64,000 bases of DNA from NCBI GenBank assembly GCA_013339765.2, contig JABSTR010000961.1:99985-163984 (forward strand). Direction: 5' to 3'. Below, piece after piece: positions 1 to 11,117 of the stretch. The translations under genes and the position numbers were made by a program. The stretch is from Haemaphysalis longicornis (Eukaryota; Arthropoda; Arachnida; Ixodida; Ixodidae). Position 1 is the stretch's first letter. Each line of letters begins with the position of its first letter. The notes beneath the pieces were generated by a model. It was given only the letters and a program-made list of their open reading frames with translations, was not told the origin of the DNA and searched no databases.

Positions 1-1420
1 TTTTTGTCTTGCAGAAAATGCCACTCCGGCATCACCAGTCCCGATTTCGGAGCTGTGGTGTTTTCAGGCATGCCCCACAACTGACGGTCTCACTCATCGC
101 AAACAAAATGTGCAACACTTCCAACGAGTTGCATGCAGGAGCACTACAGTGCATCCACACCATTGGGCAGGACCCTAGCATGGCAGCCTGATCCAACCAG
201 ATATACTGCCACGACGTCTTCATTGCCTCACTTCAGCCAATGCCCGTGAAACCTGGCACCGCACCAAACAACCAGAGGTGAAAGCGTGTCCCAGCTCAGG
301 GAACAGGCCTGTGGGGGGATCAAGGAAGACATTGGGCTGGCCAGGCCGAATGGGTAACAGAGAGGCTACAGAGACGGGACCAAAAGAAGGGGACTCGATG
401 GAGGGACAAAATGGGGGATGCCCGAAACAGGAGGTCAGTGGGAGAGGCCTTGGTTCTGCAGTGGGCCGACAACGGTCCTGGCACTGCACCACCTCGCTTG
501 GCTGTCTGCTGCATTGCTGCAGATGAGTTGTGCGGAACTCCTTAAACCAAAATGACATTACAGCACTAGATTTTTGCGTGTAGCAGCGAATTATACCCGT
601 GCCACACGTACACAAAAAATGGCATTAAGTGCTGAAGGCCTTAAGATGCCAAATGACATTAACTGGTCGGACCGTGCTACACGCGAAACCGCAAAGGCAT
701 TAAATGTGTTAGGCATGACGGTGATCATGACCAAAAAGAGAAATTCACTCATATTTGGGAAGTCTTTAACGTAGAGAAAAACATCTTACAAGTGTTACAA
801 ATGTTTTTTTGTGAAAGAAAATGTTACGAGAAACAGTGTTTTCTTAAAAATGGTGTGAGCCATTTCTAAAAAAGTGGCTTCATCAGCTGCCATCGCCTGC
901 CAGTGGTAGCCAAATCCGAAAAATTTAGCACGACGAGTGACGCGATGTTTGGCCTTTTGCCGCTGTTTTTGTGAACATCAACTTCTTCAAAACTTCGGCA
1001 CCAAGAGTGCACAAAAAATCGCCTTATTTCGAAGTTTAGCTACGTTTCCGCGTCAACAGTCTGGTGCTGAGAATTTCGTTGGTTTCATTTGGGGCTCATC
1101 GCGTTCGAGGGTAGGCAGATTTAAGGTGTTCGTGAAGGTAAATGAGTACTTAATGAGCACTTAATGCACGGGTATTAATGGGATTAAAAGTTAAGGCATT
1201 AAGCACTTAATGTCATTGTTCGTGTCCGTGTGCCACCGCCTTTCTCATTTTTTTATTTGCCGATAGTTGCGCGAACTTTTTTCACACCGTAAAGGCAGCG
1301 TTCGGTGAAAGTTCCCCTGTCACGGCACCACTTCACTGAGCTCAAGCGAAACTGCAACGGGCAAACGTCGTTCAAATGCGGCGCGCGTTCAGCGGGGTGA
1401 CTGATCAAGTAGAGCCATAC
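1..1420 (-). other. Probable first intron of the LEM-like gene
   Basis: This stretch lies downstream of the exon-1 donor on the minus strand. I see no further exon with recognisable protein similarity on either strand. Several short open frames exist (for example 220-615 minus), but none shows a domain or convincing splice borders. Positions 1130-1215 are built of repeated ttaatg/cattaa words (for example gagtacttaatgagcactta), a small degenerate simple-sequence patch. Confidence 0.4.
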
Positions 1421-1585
1421 CTCGTCGCTGGAGAAGTCCAGGCCAGCTGCGAGCCTGGCCTCCGAGCCCGGGACGTGTTCGCGGTAAAGGCGCACCAGGA
1501 CGTCCTTCTTGTACGAGCCCGGGGGCACCGGCACGCCTTTCAGCTGCAGCGCTGCTCGGAGCTCCGCCTTTGTGAGCGCGGCCAT
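1421..1585 (-). CDS. First coding exon of a LEM-like domain (LAP2/thymopoietin-like) protein
   Basis: The exon gives 55 codons in phase 0, from an ATG at 1585-1583 (A at -3, G at +4) to a GAG|GTATGG donor at 1420. Residues 4-38 read LTK-x2-L-x3-L-x4-V-x2-P-x-G-x3-K-DV-x-V-x-LY-x2-H, the pattern of the N-terminal LEM-like domain of vertebrate LAP2 (TMPO), which binds DNA at the inner nuclear membrane and chromatin. The exon ends in DFSSDE, a tract I also recall just after this domain in LAP2. Translation past the donor loses any family resemblance, which supports the splice site. An upstream in-frame ATG at 1663 would add 26 residues that look unlike the family, so the internal ATG is preferred. 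Later exons must lie left of the window. A SAP-like or other helix-extension-helix domain is the main alternative. The family call is from recall of the motif, not from a search. Confidence 0.6.
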
Positions 1586-1902
1586 CTTCGGGGCGAGCCA
1601 CTGCAGCCGGGTTAAGGTGGCTAGATTAGCCGGGTTGCTCAAACCTCCTTGGCTGACACGCACAAACGCAACTCACGCTCACTCGTCTCGTGTCGTCGTG
1701 CTGCTGGGTGCTGCTGCGTGGGTCGTGCTCTGTGGTTACTGTGGTCGATCCACGAACAAAACAATAAAATCAAAACGCCCACGGAGTTGCCTTGGTTGCG
1801 CGGCCTCTAGCGGAAGCGGTTTCGGAACCCGAAATACAGCTAGCGGAAACCGATTTTGGCGGGAGCGCTTTTTGCATTGGCAAGTGTCTGCTACCATACA
1901 GT

Positions 1903-1957
1903 ATGAAACTACAGTGAACTAGAATATTCCAATATTCTAGTTCACTCTAATGAAACT
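1903..1957. mobile_element. Transposon scar: 8-bp target duplication around back-to-back TIR tips
   Basis: The direct repeat ATGAAACT occurs at 1903-1910 and 1950-1957. Between them are 39 bases. Positions 1933-1949 are the reverse complement of TAGAGTGAACTAGAATA, exactly the outer 17 nt of the inverted repeat of the element at 10,289-12,314. Positions 1911-1926 are 16 nt of the opposite tip with one substitution, and six bases (TTCCAA) join them. P-element transposase cuts with a 17-nt stagger and leaves footprints of this form. It could instead be a minimal non-autonomous derivative. It lies about 320 bp upstream of the LEM-like start codon. Confidence 0.75.
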
Positions 1958-2046
1958 CTATGTCTGCTATATAACGCTTTTCATCATGGAGGATGCTTTT
2001 CATCTACAAAAGCTTTTCTTTCCTCCATGTCTACAAAGCATGTCTA

Positions 2047-2167
2047 TGACGTCACGGTGACTAAGGTGGCGTCATAATAAAATGGCAGCGTCTCCTGCCA
2101 CACGTGTGGCACCAGCCACGCCCCCCTGGCAACGGCTGCTGCCACGCGTGACGTCATAATGACGTCA
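2047..2167 (-). promoter_or_regulatory. CRE-bearing upstream module, copy 1 (LEM-like gene side)
   Basis: Perfect TGACGTCA palindromes lie at 2047-2054, 2149-2156 and 2160-2167. The GC-rich core at 2090-2156 is about 85% identical to the reverse complement of 12,431-12,502, upstream of EIF3M. Each copy lies upstream of its gene (roughly 500 bp and 300 bp from the start codon) and reads in the same direction relative to transcription. TGACGTCA is the CREB/ATF binding site. Whether this is a promoter module or a dispersed repeat that landed twice cannot be told from one window. Confidence 0.5.
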
Positions 2168-2169
2168 TA

Positions 2170-5100
2170 ACATTAATAATTGTCATTATTTTGTGTAGTG
2201 TAGTCCGAAATGCACAGTTTTTTTTATTTGCAGTACAAAATAACGCACCATTAAACTGCTAAAACTTTTCTAAACAAACAATTTTTGTTCTTGCGGGAGC
2301 AGCCGGCGATGCTGCTGCTGCTGCCAGCTGCCGTATCGCGTACATGGAGTCGCGTATCCCAAAGCGTGCCGAAGCTCCGATTTGCTCGGGCCGACAACAT
2401 AGATAAACCGGAGTTCATATTGTTAGAAGCACTATCTGAAAACGTGAGAAAGTTGCTTGTGATTATGTATTGCGTGGGGACCCAGCCAGCCTTTCCAGAC
2501 CGCAGCAAAATAGCCGCTCTCGAGTAATGTTGACCTGTGACCGCTTGGTTATGCTTGGCGTACGCCGATGGTACCTGCGTACAGTTTCAGCGTACGTGAG
2601 ACGACATCGCACAGCCGACTGGCCCCGTTCGAACAAGCTACGTTCCACACAAGAAGACACAGTCCGAGCGTAATTCTGTGAACCTTCCGACGCATGTCGG
2701 CGCGGCGGCATCTGCTATCAACAGTTTGCACCACGGCAAGTCGAGAATGCTTAAATGGGCGACCTGAAATCGCGGTGTGTGTTCTCGAAATGAAGACAAC
2801 TTAGCAGCGCCAAAAGATAATCAGAATGTACAGTGCCGAGGACGAAGGGTAGTGGCGGCAACCGTTTTTTACTAGGCACATGTGCGCATTACAATGACAG
2901 ACAATTTCGCCAAGAATAGGAAAGGTAATCTTTGGTGTCCCCACACATGTACCACGTACGTACCACTACAGTAGATCTCCTCTTCTGAAATATTAGCAAG
3001 GAAAACTTCCGAAAATCGGGAAGTTCTTATTTTCTAGTGGGCGAAATTGTAACTTAAAATTTGTTTTACAACCACGATACGTTTTATGAGCAGAAAAGTC
3101 TTGTGAGCATGCGCCACAAGGATCATAACTGCGTGATATTCAGCGCTTAAAAAGATTTCCTTGTAGAAACCAAAGATTTCGTTGTAGAATACATGTTCTA
3201 CGACAGTTTAGGACCTGCGACCTTCAAAAGGTAGACTAGCTAGACGCTTCATCTCATAGCCACTGCACTGGTACAACTTTCACGTCTCACTGTACCGTGT
3301 TGTACGCTATGTTGGCCAGACTTGACTGAGTCCCTCATGCAAAGGAAGTTAATTCAGGACACACACCCAGACGATAGGGTCAGAGAAGAGGCTGTACAGA
3401 CGGTAATAGGAAGGGTGTACGCTTGGCCGGCCGTCATGTCTAATACACCTACGTGCACTCCAGCATATGAAAACCTATGGGTTCTGCACAGGCTCAATAA
3501 GCAACATCAAAGAGAATCTTAGGATGTGCCTGGAACGTGAAAGCATCTATGGATTGTTTGTGCAAACAGGTATAAGCAGCGAGCATGCTGCAACTGTAAT
3601 TGATAGGCAAACGTCAAGGCTGTCATGGGGCGAATTTAACAAAAAGAAATGGTGGAAAAAGATCCAATTTCAAACTACATTGATGTTATATGTGCATGCA
3701 CTATAAACACAGTCATCAGTATGTGAACTGTACGTAAACACTCAAGTGATATGATCAACGGAACTAGAGGCCCCACTACAATCGCCCAGTTATGTTTCTT
3801 TTGCAGTGGAATAGGTCGGTATCTGTTAGTCGCACAAACAAGATTCAATGATGCCTTGGAGAAATAGCTGGAAAGTGGCTATGGAGCTCCAGCTGCTGTA
3901 CACATTTTCTGTAATACTGTTATTTGTTTGAAGTTTGCAATAAAATTGATGTCATTTTGTTAGTCCTTTTAATGAACGAAACTTTTCGTGGCCACAAAAA
4001 CAGTGGTCGATAAACAAATGCTCACTTTTCTTTGGTGGCTTTGTAACGATTTCACTAGAATTTTCACATGGCCAACCCAAGGAATACATGGCTCGTACAC
4101 TGCAGGGTAGTGCTAGTCTCCAAAAACATTTGACAGGACGACTGGAAACTAGCACGGCCCACACGCTCCATAGGTGGAAACCAGTAGGCCACCCACACAG
4201 TGCCATAAAACAGCTAATGAATGGAGTGAGTCTGTGCTAAATATTAGGCAGGTTCAAAGGGTAGGTTCGCATTGATAGATTTTATGCCATCGTTCACTGT
4301 GCGTAGATTAACTATTTAACGGGCAGAATAGTCATTTTTGTTATTTCGGACAGTTCTTGAAGGGTTGCCTAAATGTTCTTTAACAAAACAAAAAGTGAAA
4401 GCTCTCAGTTGGGGATTTTAAAAACATTGTTTAGCCTCTCCAGCAATTGTCCCAGCCTGAAGGAACTCGGCTGATATTTGGTGCCGACTGTCGTCCTCGC
4501 TTGCTAGCTCCCTGACCAAGCACATGAATGCAGTGACTAAGAAAGATGGTGACCAAAGTGAGAAGAGAAGGCGGATCCCGTACAACAGCCCTTGATCATC
4601 TAAACACCAGAAAAAAGCGCCGATGACTCACAGGCGTTAAAATACCTTTACGCCGATGACTCACTAGGGCGTTAAAATACCTTTTGACATACATTTGCAG
4701 GGCATTTACAACCTTTATAAAAAAAAATCTTATGATTACACACAATCCCTCCATAGAAGGGGTTTGTTTCAGACAAGGTCGTTGAAATTTGTTATTAGTA
4801 ACAACATAAACTCATCACTAGTCCCTTTCATTCAGCACACTTACGGGCTTCGTTTTAAAAACCCTGCTGTTTCTATTTCATGAATAAATGAACTACTTAT
4901 GCAATATTCTCTTATTTACCTATGTTCGAAGTAAACTGTGTTATACCGTAAAATGTGATGTGCCGAGTACATGCAGGTGTAACATTCTTCAATTGGACAT
5001 GCAGAACATGAAGCTCAGTGCTGATAAACTTAAATCAGGGAAAATAAAGCTTCCCATGTTGCTTCTTTATTTTTGTAACTATTCTCTCTACCAAATACCT

Positions 5101-7600
5101 TAGTGGTAACTCAACTAAGCTCACCTTTACCCTAGGCCTTTATAATTATTTTGCTCTGCAATTATACATTCTCAGCTGGAGCATGCCTGCTGAATTCAGG
5201 CCCCAACCACGCTTTGCTATTTCACATTTGCAGCTGTATGAAATGTTGTTCTTTAGGTTTTGCCAATGATTTCCAACAGGCCACTTAACTAGTGTCAAAA
5301 CCATTTTATACCTTTAATTGCTATTTATAGCAAACAGTATTATATCATTTTTCATAACACATTTTGTTGTAACCTCATTCAATGATTTTGTTACCCCGCC
5401 AGCCTGGTTCATAAATCTGCGTGAACATGCTTGTCTTGCAGCTAATCTGCAGTAACAGACACCACACACTTTGGCTTTCCAGTGTAGCTTTGGTGTCCGC
5501 AAAAAGGAATCTTTTTCTTGGCTCCTCTGCAGCGCTTTGTAGAAAAAGATCACTTGCTGGTTTGGCTTTCCCGCAGGACTCTAGTGTAGTGCAAGAGAGT
5601 ATCGCTTGCTTATTCCTTTTTTGTTGAGGTTTTAATGCTGTGCATCTTCCAGAAGAACCCTGGCATTTTGTTTAGAAATGGAGCTTCACACCACAAACAG
5701 TGCAGAGAAAGTAGAGCTACTCACTTTTTGCATAGACACGGAAGTTTGGCAGATCACTTGTCATTGACAAGCGTTTGATTTCTGGCTTAAGGTGCAACGC
5801 TGGGATAGTTTACTAGTTGGGGGGAAAAAACGCAGCGCTGATAAACGGTACTGAAGTACTAGGAAAGGTGCCGTGATCAACATGGTTTCCATGTGTTGGC
5901 AGCATTTTGGTCCAGTTTTTCATGAATATTTGCCAGGGGCCCGGGCCTTAACATTGCCTGCTTTTGTGTAACAAAAATGTCAACAGTGAAGCACTTATCA
6001 ATGCTCACATGCTGCTCATTGATACCAGAGCAAAAGTACGTTCAGCAGTCATTTTATTGTTAAAGCCACCATGATCCATACACCTTCAGCTGTACCTGCA
6101 ACTTTCACAAACACCGACAGGCATTCAAATCCACGCACGTGGCCTTGGCTCCAGTTCTTGCACAAGGTATTAAGAAGTACTCTCGGTAGTGGGCAATGTC
6201 ACGCTCGACACCAACCATTACCCCGAAGTTGTACTTGATAAACTATTTTTTAAGCCTGTTGGCTTAAAGGGTTGTTTAGGTGCCCGTTTTGTGGAAGAAA
6301 AAGAAACAGCTAATGGGCACACAACACACAACCCGTGAATGTCTTTTCTAGCAGCTGGCTTCTGACGAGACTTGCATCGTTGTGAACGAAATGTGGGACA
6401 TTTTATAATGCCCCTTACCACTAAGTAAATTCACTTGAGCAATTTTCCAAAACAGTTTACACAGTGCGGAGTTAAAAAGCAATAGAATGTGAAACGTCCC
6501 CTCACAATTGGAAACTCTTCCTGTCCACTACCCCAAAGGCTTGGACAGTAGACGCTTAAGCACGCTTCACCAGTTGCGAATACAAGCATTAGTGTCAAGT
6601 TGAACTCCGCAGAGTGCTTGGGATGGGCATATAGATGTCACAGCCACTTGGAATTTGTGCATAGACTGCAAGCCTCTGAGATAAGCTCTCATCATCATTA
6701 GCCTATCCTGCTGAGTGAATGGTTATGTTCAATTCCAACCAAGCCAAACACAAGAGTAAAGAAGGAACGAGCCTATCAAAATACATACTCAAAGCAGATG
6801 CAGGAGGAAGTTTTGTTGCCTAACCAGGTTAGAGGAGGCGAAAGGTACTGGAGCAAAGGAAAGGGAAATAAAAGCCAAGCAGTAATTTTAAGCCTTGCCT
6901 ATCATTTCATTAAGTTGAAAGCACAATGGTACTCTAAACAACAAATCTGAGCATAGATGAACAATAACTGAACTGTCACTTGTTAACCTTATGCACACCA
7001 TACTTTTAAAGGACTATTAGCAGAAGTTCCAAACTTGGCTCACACGGCGATCTTATCGGCTGCACTTCTCCCATGCTTGCACAGTTGGAGCTTGAGCCTC
7101 CTTGCACAAGAGGCCAGCCAGTCAGCGAATGGTTTCAGTGGTATCTTGAGTAGATATCTTTGGACGGGCAGTTGGGCTCCCCCCACGGAAGTGAAGCTGC
7201 GCTCCCTGCACGGATTCTGCAGCGCCGCGTGCACAGATCGTTTTTGCAGAATAGTCAGCTGGATACATTTCTCGGCGATAGTACTACTGCCCCAGGGGAA
7301 AAATTGCAGAAGCTACATGCGAGGTCGGATTGCGTTCGATGGTTCCGTGCGCTACCTGACGACACTCGATCCGTGCACACGCTGACGCTACGTCGCTAGC
7401 GTTGGCATGTCATCAAAGACAGCTACCTCGTTAGCCACGGCGCGACGCGATGGAAAATACTGATCCCCACGTTTTATAATTGAGCCACCACTCCAGAATA
7501 GAACACAAGGCTTGGCATGGAAGAAGCGAGGCACAAGTAGACAACGAATGCAGGCGCGTAAAGCCGATAGCACGCGAACTGCAAGACAACGTGAAGCTTA
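2170..7600. other. Intergenic DNA, no recognisable gene
   Basis: No open frame here shows a domain I recognise, and the longest are about 60-116 codons. Small landmarks are a polyadenylation-like AATAAA near 3940, a duplicated short block at 4620-4685 (gatgactca, then ggcgttaaaatacctttt), and catcatcatt followed by agcctatcctgctgag near 6690, resembling the 3' tail of common tick retroposons. Composition is AT-rich and indistinct from the introns further right. Decayed transposons are likely but not supportable from sequence alone. Confidence 0.4.
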
Positions 7601-7625
7601 CAAAATATTAACGCTGTGTCTAAAG

Positions 7626-7798
7626 GTACGTCGGACGTACCCGCAGCATTTCTTAAAGATACGTCGGACGTACCCGCAAAATTTCTTAAAGATACGTCGG
7701 ACGTACCCGCAAGATTTCTTAAAGATACGCGTCGGACGTACCCGCAAGATTTTTTAAAGATACTTCGGACGTATCCGCGAAACTTTGTTAAGTACGTC
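7626..7798 (+). repeat. 33-bp minisatellite, left array (about 5 copies)
   Basis: Tandem copies of a 33-bp unit begin atacgtcggacgtacccgca and end atttcttaaag. Units 2 and 3 are almost identical; unit 4 has a 2-bp insertion and the last is diverged. The inverted copy lies at 9872-10,055. The flanking block just outside (about 7600-7625, ending cgctgtgtctaaag) is also repeated in inverted orientation outside the right array, so the arrays belong to a larger inverted structure. Open frames across the array are a by-product of a 33-bp period divisible by three. Confidence 0.85.
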
Positions 7799-8495
7799 GG
7801 TGTATTCGGTTCCATTCGGCCCAAACATGCAGCATACGTTCAGCGTTTTCTCGCGTCGACGTCGCGTCGACAGAAATGCATGTCTACGCTCGCTAGATAT
7901 CGGCGTCGACGCAGCGCGAGAGAGCATCGGAAAGCGAGCGGCAGCGTCCGTCTTCGCGTGGTTTGGGGTCGTTCCTTTCAGCAGAAAACAATAAATTTCT
8001 TTTTAATTTACGGTAATCGGTTGCCTTGAGACAAATTGCAAGCTATTTCTGTTCGCGAGCGCTCATCCATTTGTGGCTTGTTCGGCTTTCATCGGGGAGA
8101 TCGGGGATCTGCGATAGCTTTGTGTGAGTTAAATGAGGGAGCTCTGGTTACATCGCATCCAGTATTAGCATAATGTGGCTTGTCAGCAAGATCGGTGCGT
8201 GACGAGCAAGCGTTATCAACGCCAGAATTCTGGCGCATTCCATTCCATTCGTAGCTCCCGTGGCGTGCGCAGGGTAGACCGGGGATGTGCGACAGCTTTT
8301 TTTACTCAAATAAGGGACCTGTGGTTACATTGCTTGTAGCACTAGCATTATTGTCCTCGGCTTCAAGATCGGTGCGCAAGAAGCAAGCGTTACCACGGCT
8401 CAAATCTCTCAAATACGACCAAAAGAAAGCACACACAACACTATTCGTAGGCAGCCTCAGTTGGTACACCGAATTCTTCAAGGCTTTTCGTCTCC

Positions 8496-8592
8496 TCGCG
8501 TGGTCGAGCGGTTGAGAGCCGGCCTTCTGTTTCGAAAGTCTGTGGTTCGAATCCTGGCACAATCTCTCTCTCTCTTTTTTTTTTTTTTTTTG
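8496..8592 (+). repeat. tRNA-like SINE fragment with (TC)n/T-run tail
   Basis: The sequence has an A-box-like tggtcgagcgg and a B-box ggttcgaatcc with near-normal tRNA spacing, followed by (TC)n and a run of about 15 T. The acceptor ends do not pair and the T-stem is broken (TGTGG opposite CCTGG), so this is not a working tRNA gene. It is best read as the tRNA-derived head of a SINE or a tRNA pseudogene. No target duplication was found. Confidence 0.5.
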
Positions 8593-9211
8593 CGGCGATG
8601 CCTTGATCAGTTGTTTTTTACAGGGTGCCAGAGTACCTTGCCTTTCAACCAACAAATGACGTTCGACGGTAACCTCAGTATCAAGGCAGCGCTGAAATTT
8701 GTTTTGCTTACAATTTGAATTCACGAACGTGCAGTTGGTACGTAACATAAAGGTTAAATCAAGTAGCAAGTGAAGCAGTTGTTCGAGGTGCGTCTTCGTT
8801 TATCATTCTATCTTATTTTGTTCTGATTTGACCGTGATGGCTCGAGATACATTTCGCGGCATTTCAATATTTGCCCGCCAACATACTCAGCAATAACTAA
8901 AGACGCAAAGTGATTTTTTTTTTTTTTTTGCTAAAGCTAAAGTCTTGATAATTGCAGTTCAAGAAGTGACAATAACTGCTCATAAACGACTTCAACAGGA
9001 TGGCATACGTGTCCAGCAACGCCCGCCGACGCAGCGACTGTACTCGCGTGCACATGATTTTGTTTCCCTTTTGAGAGAACCCGTAGTGGTCCGCATTCGA
9101 TCTCTGAACTCAGCAAAGGTTCTAACCGCCCCTTCAAATAAGGTCCAACTAGAGAACACGAGGGAAAAAATTCCTTCTGCGTCAGGTTAGGCATCAGATT
9201 CTTGGCTTATA

Positions 9212-9779
9212 CAGTGTGTTGCAACGATAACTGGAACACTTTAAAAATTTTTCCTGAGCGATCCGCCGCTCTGTTCACGCTCAAACTTTACACGAAGGTC
9301 GCATTTTGTGGTCTATTTTGTTTGACACCGGGAACAACAATGGTACTTACCTGTTTATCCTGAAAATAAATAAAAACGATTTTCGCCTATGGGAAAATGG
9401 CGGCGATTTGGACGTGCGAGCCAGAAAACCGGGTTTTCTGATCGTCTGTTAGCTCATTTCTAGGTGCATTTTCTGATCGTCTGCTGCACCATTTGGCTCC
9501 GTACGTGAATCCCAAACATGCGTTTCACTCTGCAGGTGGTTCCGTCGTTCCAACATCAACTTGCGCTGGCTCGCACGTTCAAATCAGCGGCCATTTTCCC
9601 ATAGGCGAAAATCGTTTTTATTTATTTTCAGAATAAACAGGTAAGTACCGTTGTTGTTCCCGGTGTCAAACAAAATAGACCACAAAATGCGACCTTTGTG
9701 TGAAGTTTGAGCGCGAACAGAGCGGCGGATCGCTCAGGAAAAATTTTTAAAGTGTTCCAGTTATCGTTGCAACACCCTG
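9212..9779. mobile_element. Foldback TIR element, about 212-bp arms, TA target duplication
   Basis: The left arm (9212 to about 9424) and right arm (about 9567-9779) are inverted copies with more than 90% identity, separated by about 143 bp. The right end reads CAGGGTGTTGCAACGATAAC inward and the left tip differs at one base. Both ends are flanked by TA (9210-9211, 9780-9781), as in Tc1/mariner-like insertions. There is no coding capacity, so this is a non-autonomous MITE/foldback. It sits inside the interval bounded by the two inverted 33-bp arrays. An RNA crossing it could form a hairpin of about 210 bp. Confidence 0.85.
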
Positions 9780-9871
9780 TATACAGCAAACGCGTGACGG
9801 TTTTGCCGTCGATGGTTCGAGATAACCACGCTAGTTTCGAGCAACGCCGCTTACGAGCCACTCTGGGCCCT

Positions 9872-10068
9872 GTACGTCCGACGTATCTTTAAGAAATCTT
9901 GCGGGTACGTCCGACGTATCTTTAAGAAATTTTGCGGGTACGTCCGACGTATCTTTAAGAAATATTGCGGGTACGTCCGACGTATCTTTAAGAAATATTG
10001 CGGGTCCGTCCGACGTATCTTTAAGAAATATTGCGGGTCCGTCCGACGTCTCTTTAGACACAGCGAAA
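9872..10068 (-). repeat. 33-bp minisatellite, right array (inverted, about 5.5 copies)
   Basis: These are tandem copies of the reverse complement of the left-array unit (gtacgtccgacgtatcttta then agaaat and a variable ttgcgg). The outer end, tctttagacacagcg, mirrors the outer flank of the left array. The two arrays therefore form an inverted pair about 2.1 kb apart, possibly the subterminal repeats of an old DNA transposon whose true ends I cannot place. Confidence 0.85.
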
Positions 10069-10573
10069 TATTAAACGACAACACGACAGTTCTAGCAGCA
10101 TGTAAAAAGCGGGGCGAAGCAGCGTGCAGAAAACAATTCGTTAGGCTTACCAAGACGTGCAACAGCAAGTTCAAAAAATACCCAATCTAAATCACATCTC
10201 CCAACAAGAAAAACGCGCCGCGAAGCAGCCGCTGTACAGGGAGATAGGGAAGTAACGATGCGTCAGGCCTGCCATTCGAACCACGGGCTAGAGTGAACTA
10301 GAATAGGGGAGTGGCCCGAGCGGGCGGAGACGGCGTTGCTTTCGCCGTGCCGCGCGCCGTCGACCACCGCTAGGGTGGCTAGGGGCGCTCGTGCACGATC
10401 TCGCAGCCGGTCAGCCGCGCCCGCGCTGTCGCCGCAGCCCTCAGACCGGGCGAAACGTAGAACTTGGAAGGCGGTTGGTGCACGTGCGTTCGGTGGAATC
10501 GGTGCGGAGGTTCTGACGCGTTTTTTAAAACAGTGAGACAGTGCATTTCGTCAAGGACCAGCATGTGAGGAAG

Positions 10574-11117
10574 ATGGCGAAAAGAAGAACTGATGCGCAC
10601 TGTTTTGACCAGGCTGTCACGCTGGCTATCAGGGCGCTCCAAAGGCGTATTTGTTCGCCGCCCCAAGAGACGAAGAGGTTCGAAAAAAGTGGAAGCGCAA
10701 TTTGCGCCGGCAGGAGAGAGAGACAAAGCTTTTTTTTTTTTATCGAGCTTTTAGGTGGGGTGGTTCCTCATTTCAGGTAACCACGTGCTGTCCCGGCTCG
10801 ACTGGCCCTCTCGACCAGCAGAAGTTGATCTTGAGAAAGGGAGCTGGAACGCAGTATGTCCCACTGCTCAGGAGTAGGGGAAGGAAAAGGAGGTGGGAGG
10901 TCTGGGTTCTTGACGCACTCCCATATTATGTGCCATAGAGTGCCTAGTTGAGTACAGAATTTACATTGTGCGTCGAATTGTGAGGGAAATAACAGATGCA
11001 TCCTGACTGAATGGGCAAACGTATTGTAACTATTAGGACAAGCCCCTCACAGAATCGTCGGCTGCAGTGTGCGAGCTCCACTTTGTGTACAGGCCGTTCT
11101 GCACCGGTTTGTGCTAA
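10574..11117 (+). pseudogene. THAP-domain exon of the P-like element, frameshifted and split by a LINE
   Basis: An ATG at 10,574 is followed by nine codons, then Cys (10,601), CFD, and after a one-base deletion near 10,609 PGCHAGY, giving the C-x4-C pair of a THAP finger. The frame continues through LFAAPRDEEVRKKWKRNLRR, the conserved F-x-x-P-x-D/E then W core. At about 10,730 a LINE fragment interrupts. Beyond it, from 11,037, the domain resumes with a third frame ending VCELHF (Cys 11,070, His 11,079), the C-x2-H pair. A stop follows at 11,115. All four zinc ligands are present, but the exon cannot be translated as one protein. THAP proteins also exist as host genes; the enclosing TIRs favour a transposon origin. 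Confidence 0.75.
10730..11036 (-). mobile_element. 3' fragment of an I-type LINE inserted in the THAP exon
   Basis: A poly-T run at 10,730-10,740 (a poly-A tail on the minus strand) is followed by the C-terminal coding end of a LINE ORF2. On the minus strand it reads C-x2-C-x7-H-x4-C (CKFCTQLGTLWHIIWEC), then a PSPTPEQWD-like stretch and ERASRAGTARG. The same C-terminal pattern appears in the LINE at 43.1-44.2 kb. GACAAAGC (10,722-10,729) and GACAAGCC (from 11,037) look like an imperfect target duplication, consistent with 5'-truncated target-primed insertion. Confidence 0.8.

Noticed and set aside
7626..7798. CRISPR-like array of 33-bp repeats
   Set aside because: Units are contiguous with no unique spacers, and the context is a eukaryotic genome, so this is a minisatellite.
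8496..8570. Functional tRNA gene
   Set aside because: The B box is good but acceptor and T stems do not pair, and it is followed by a SINE-like tail.
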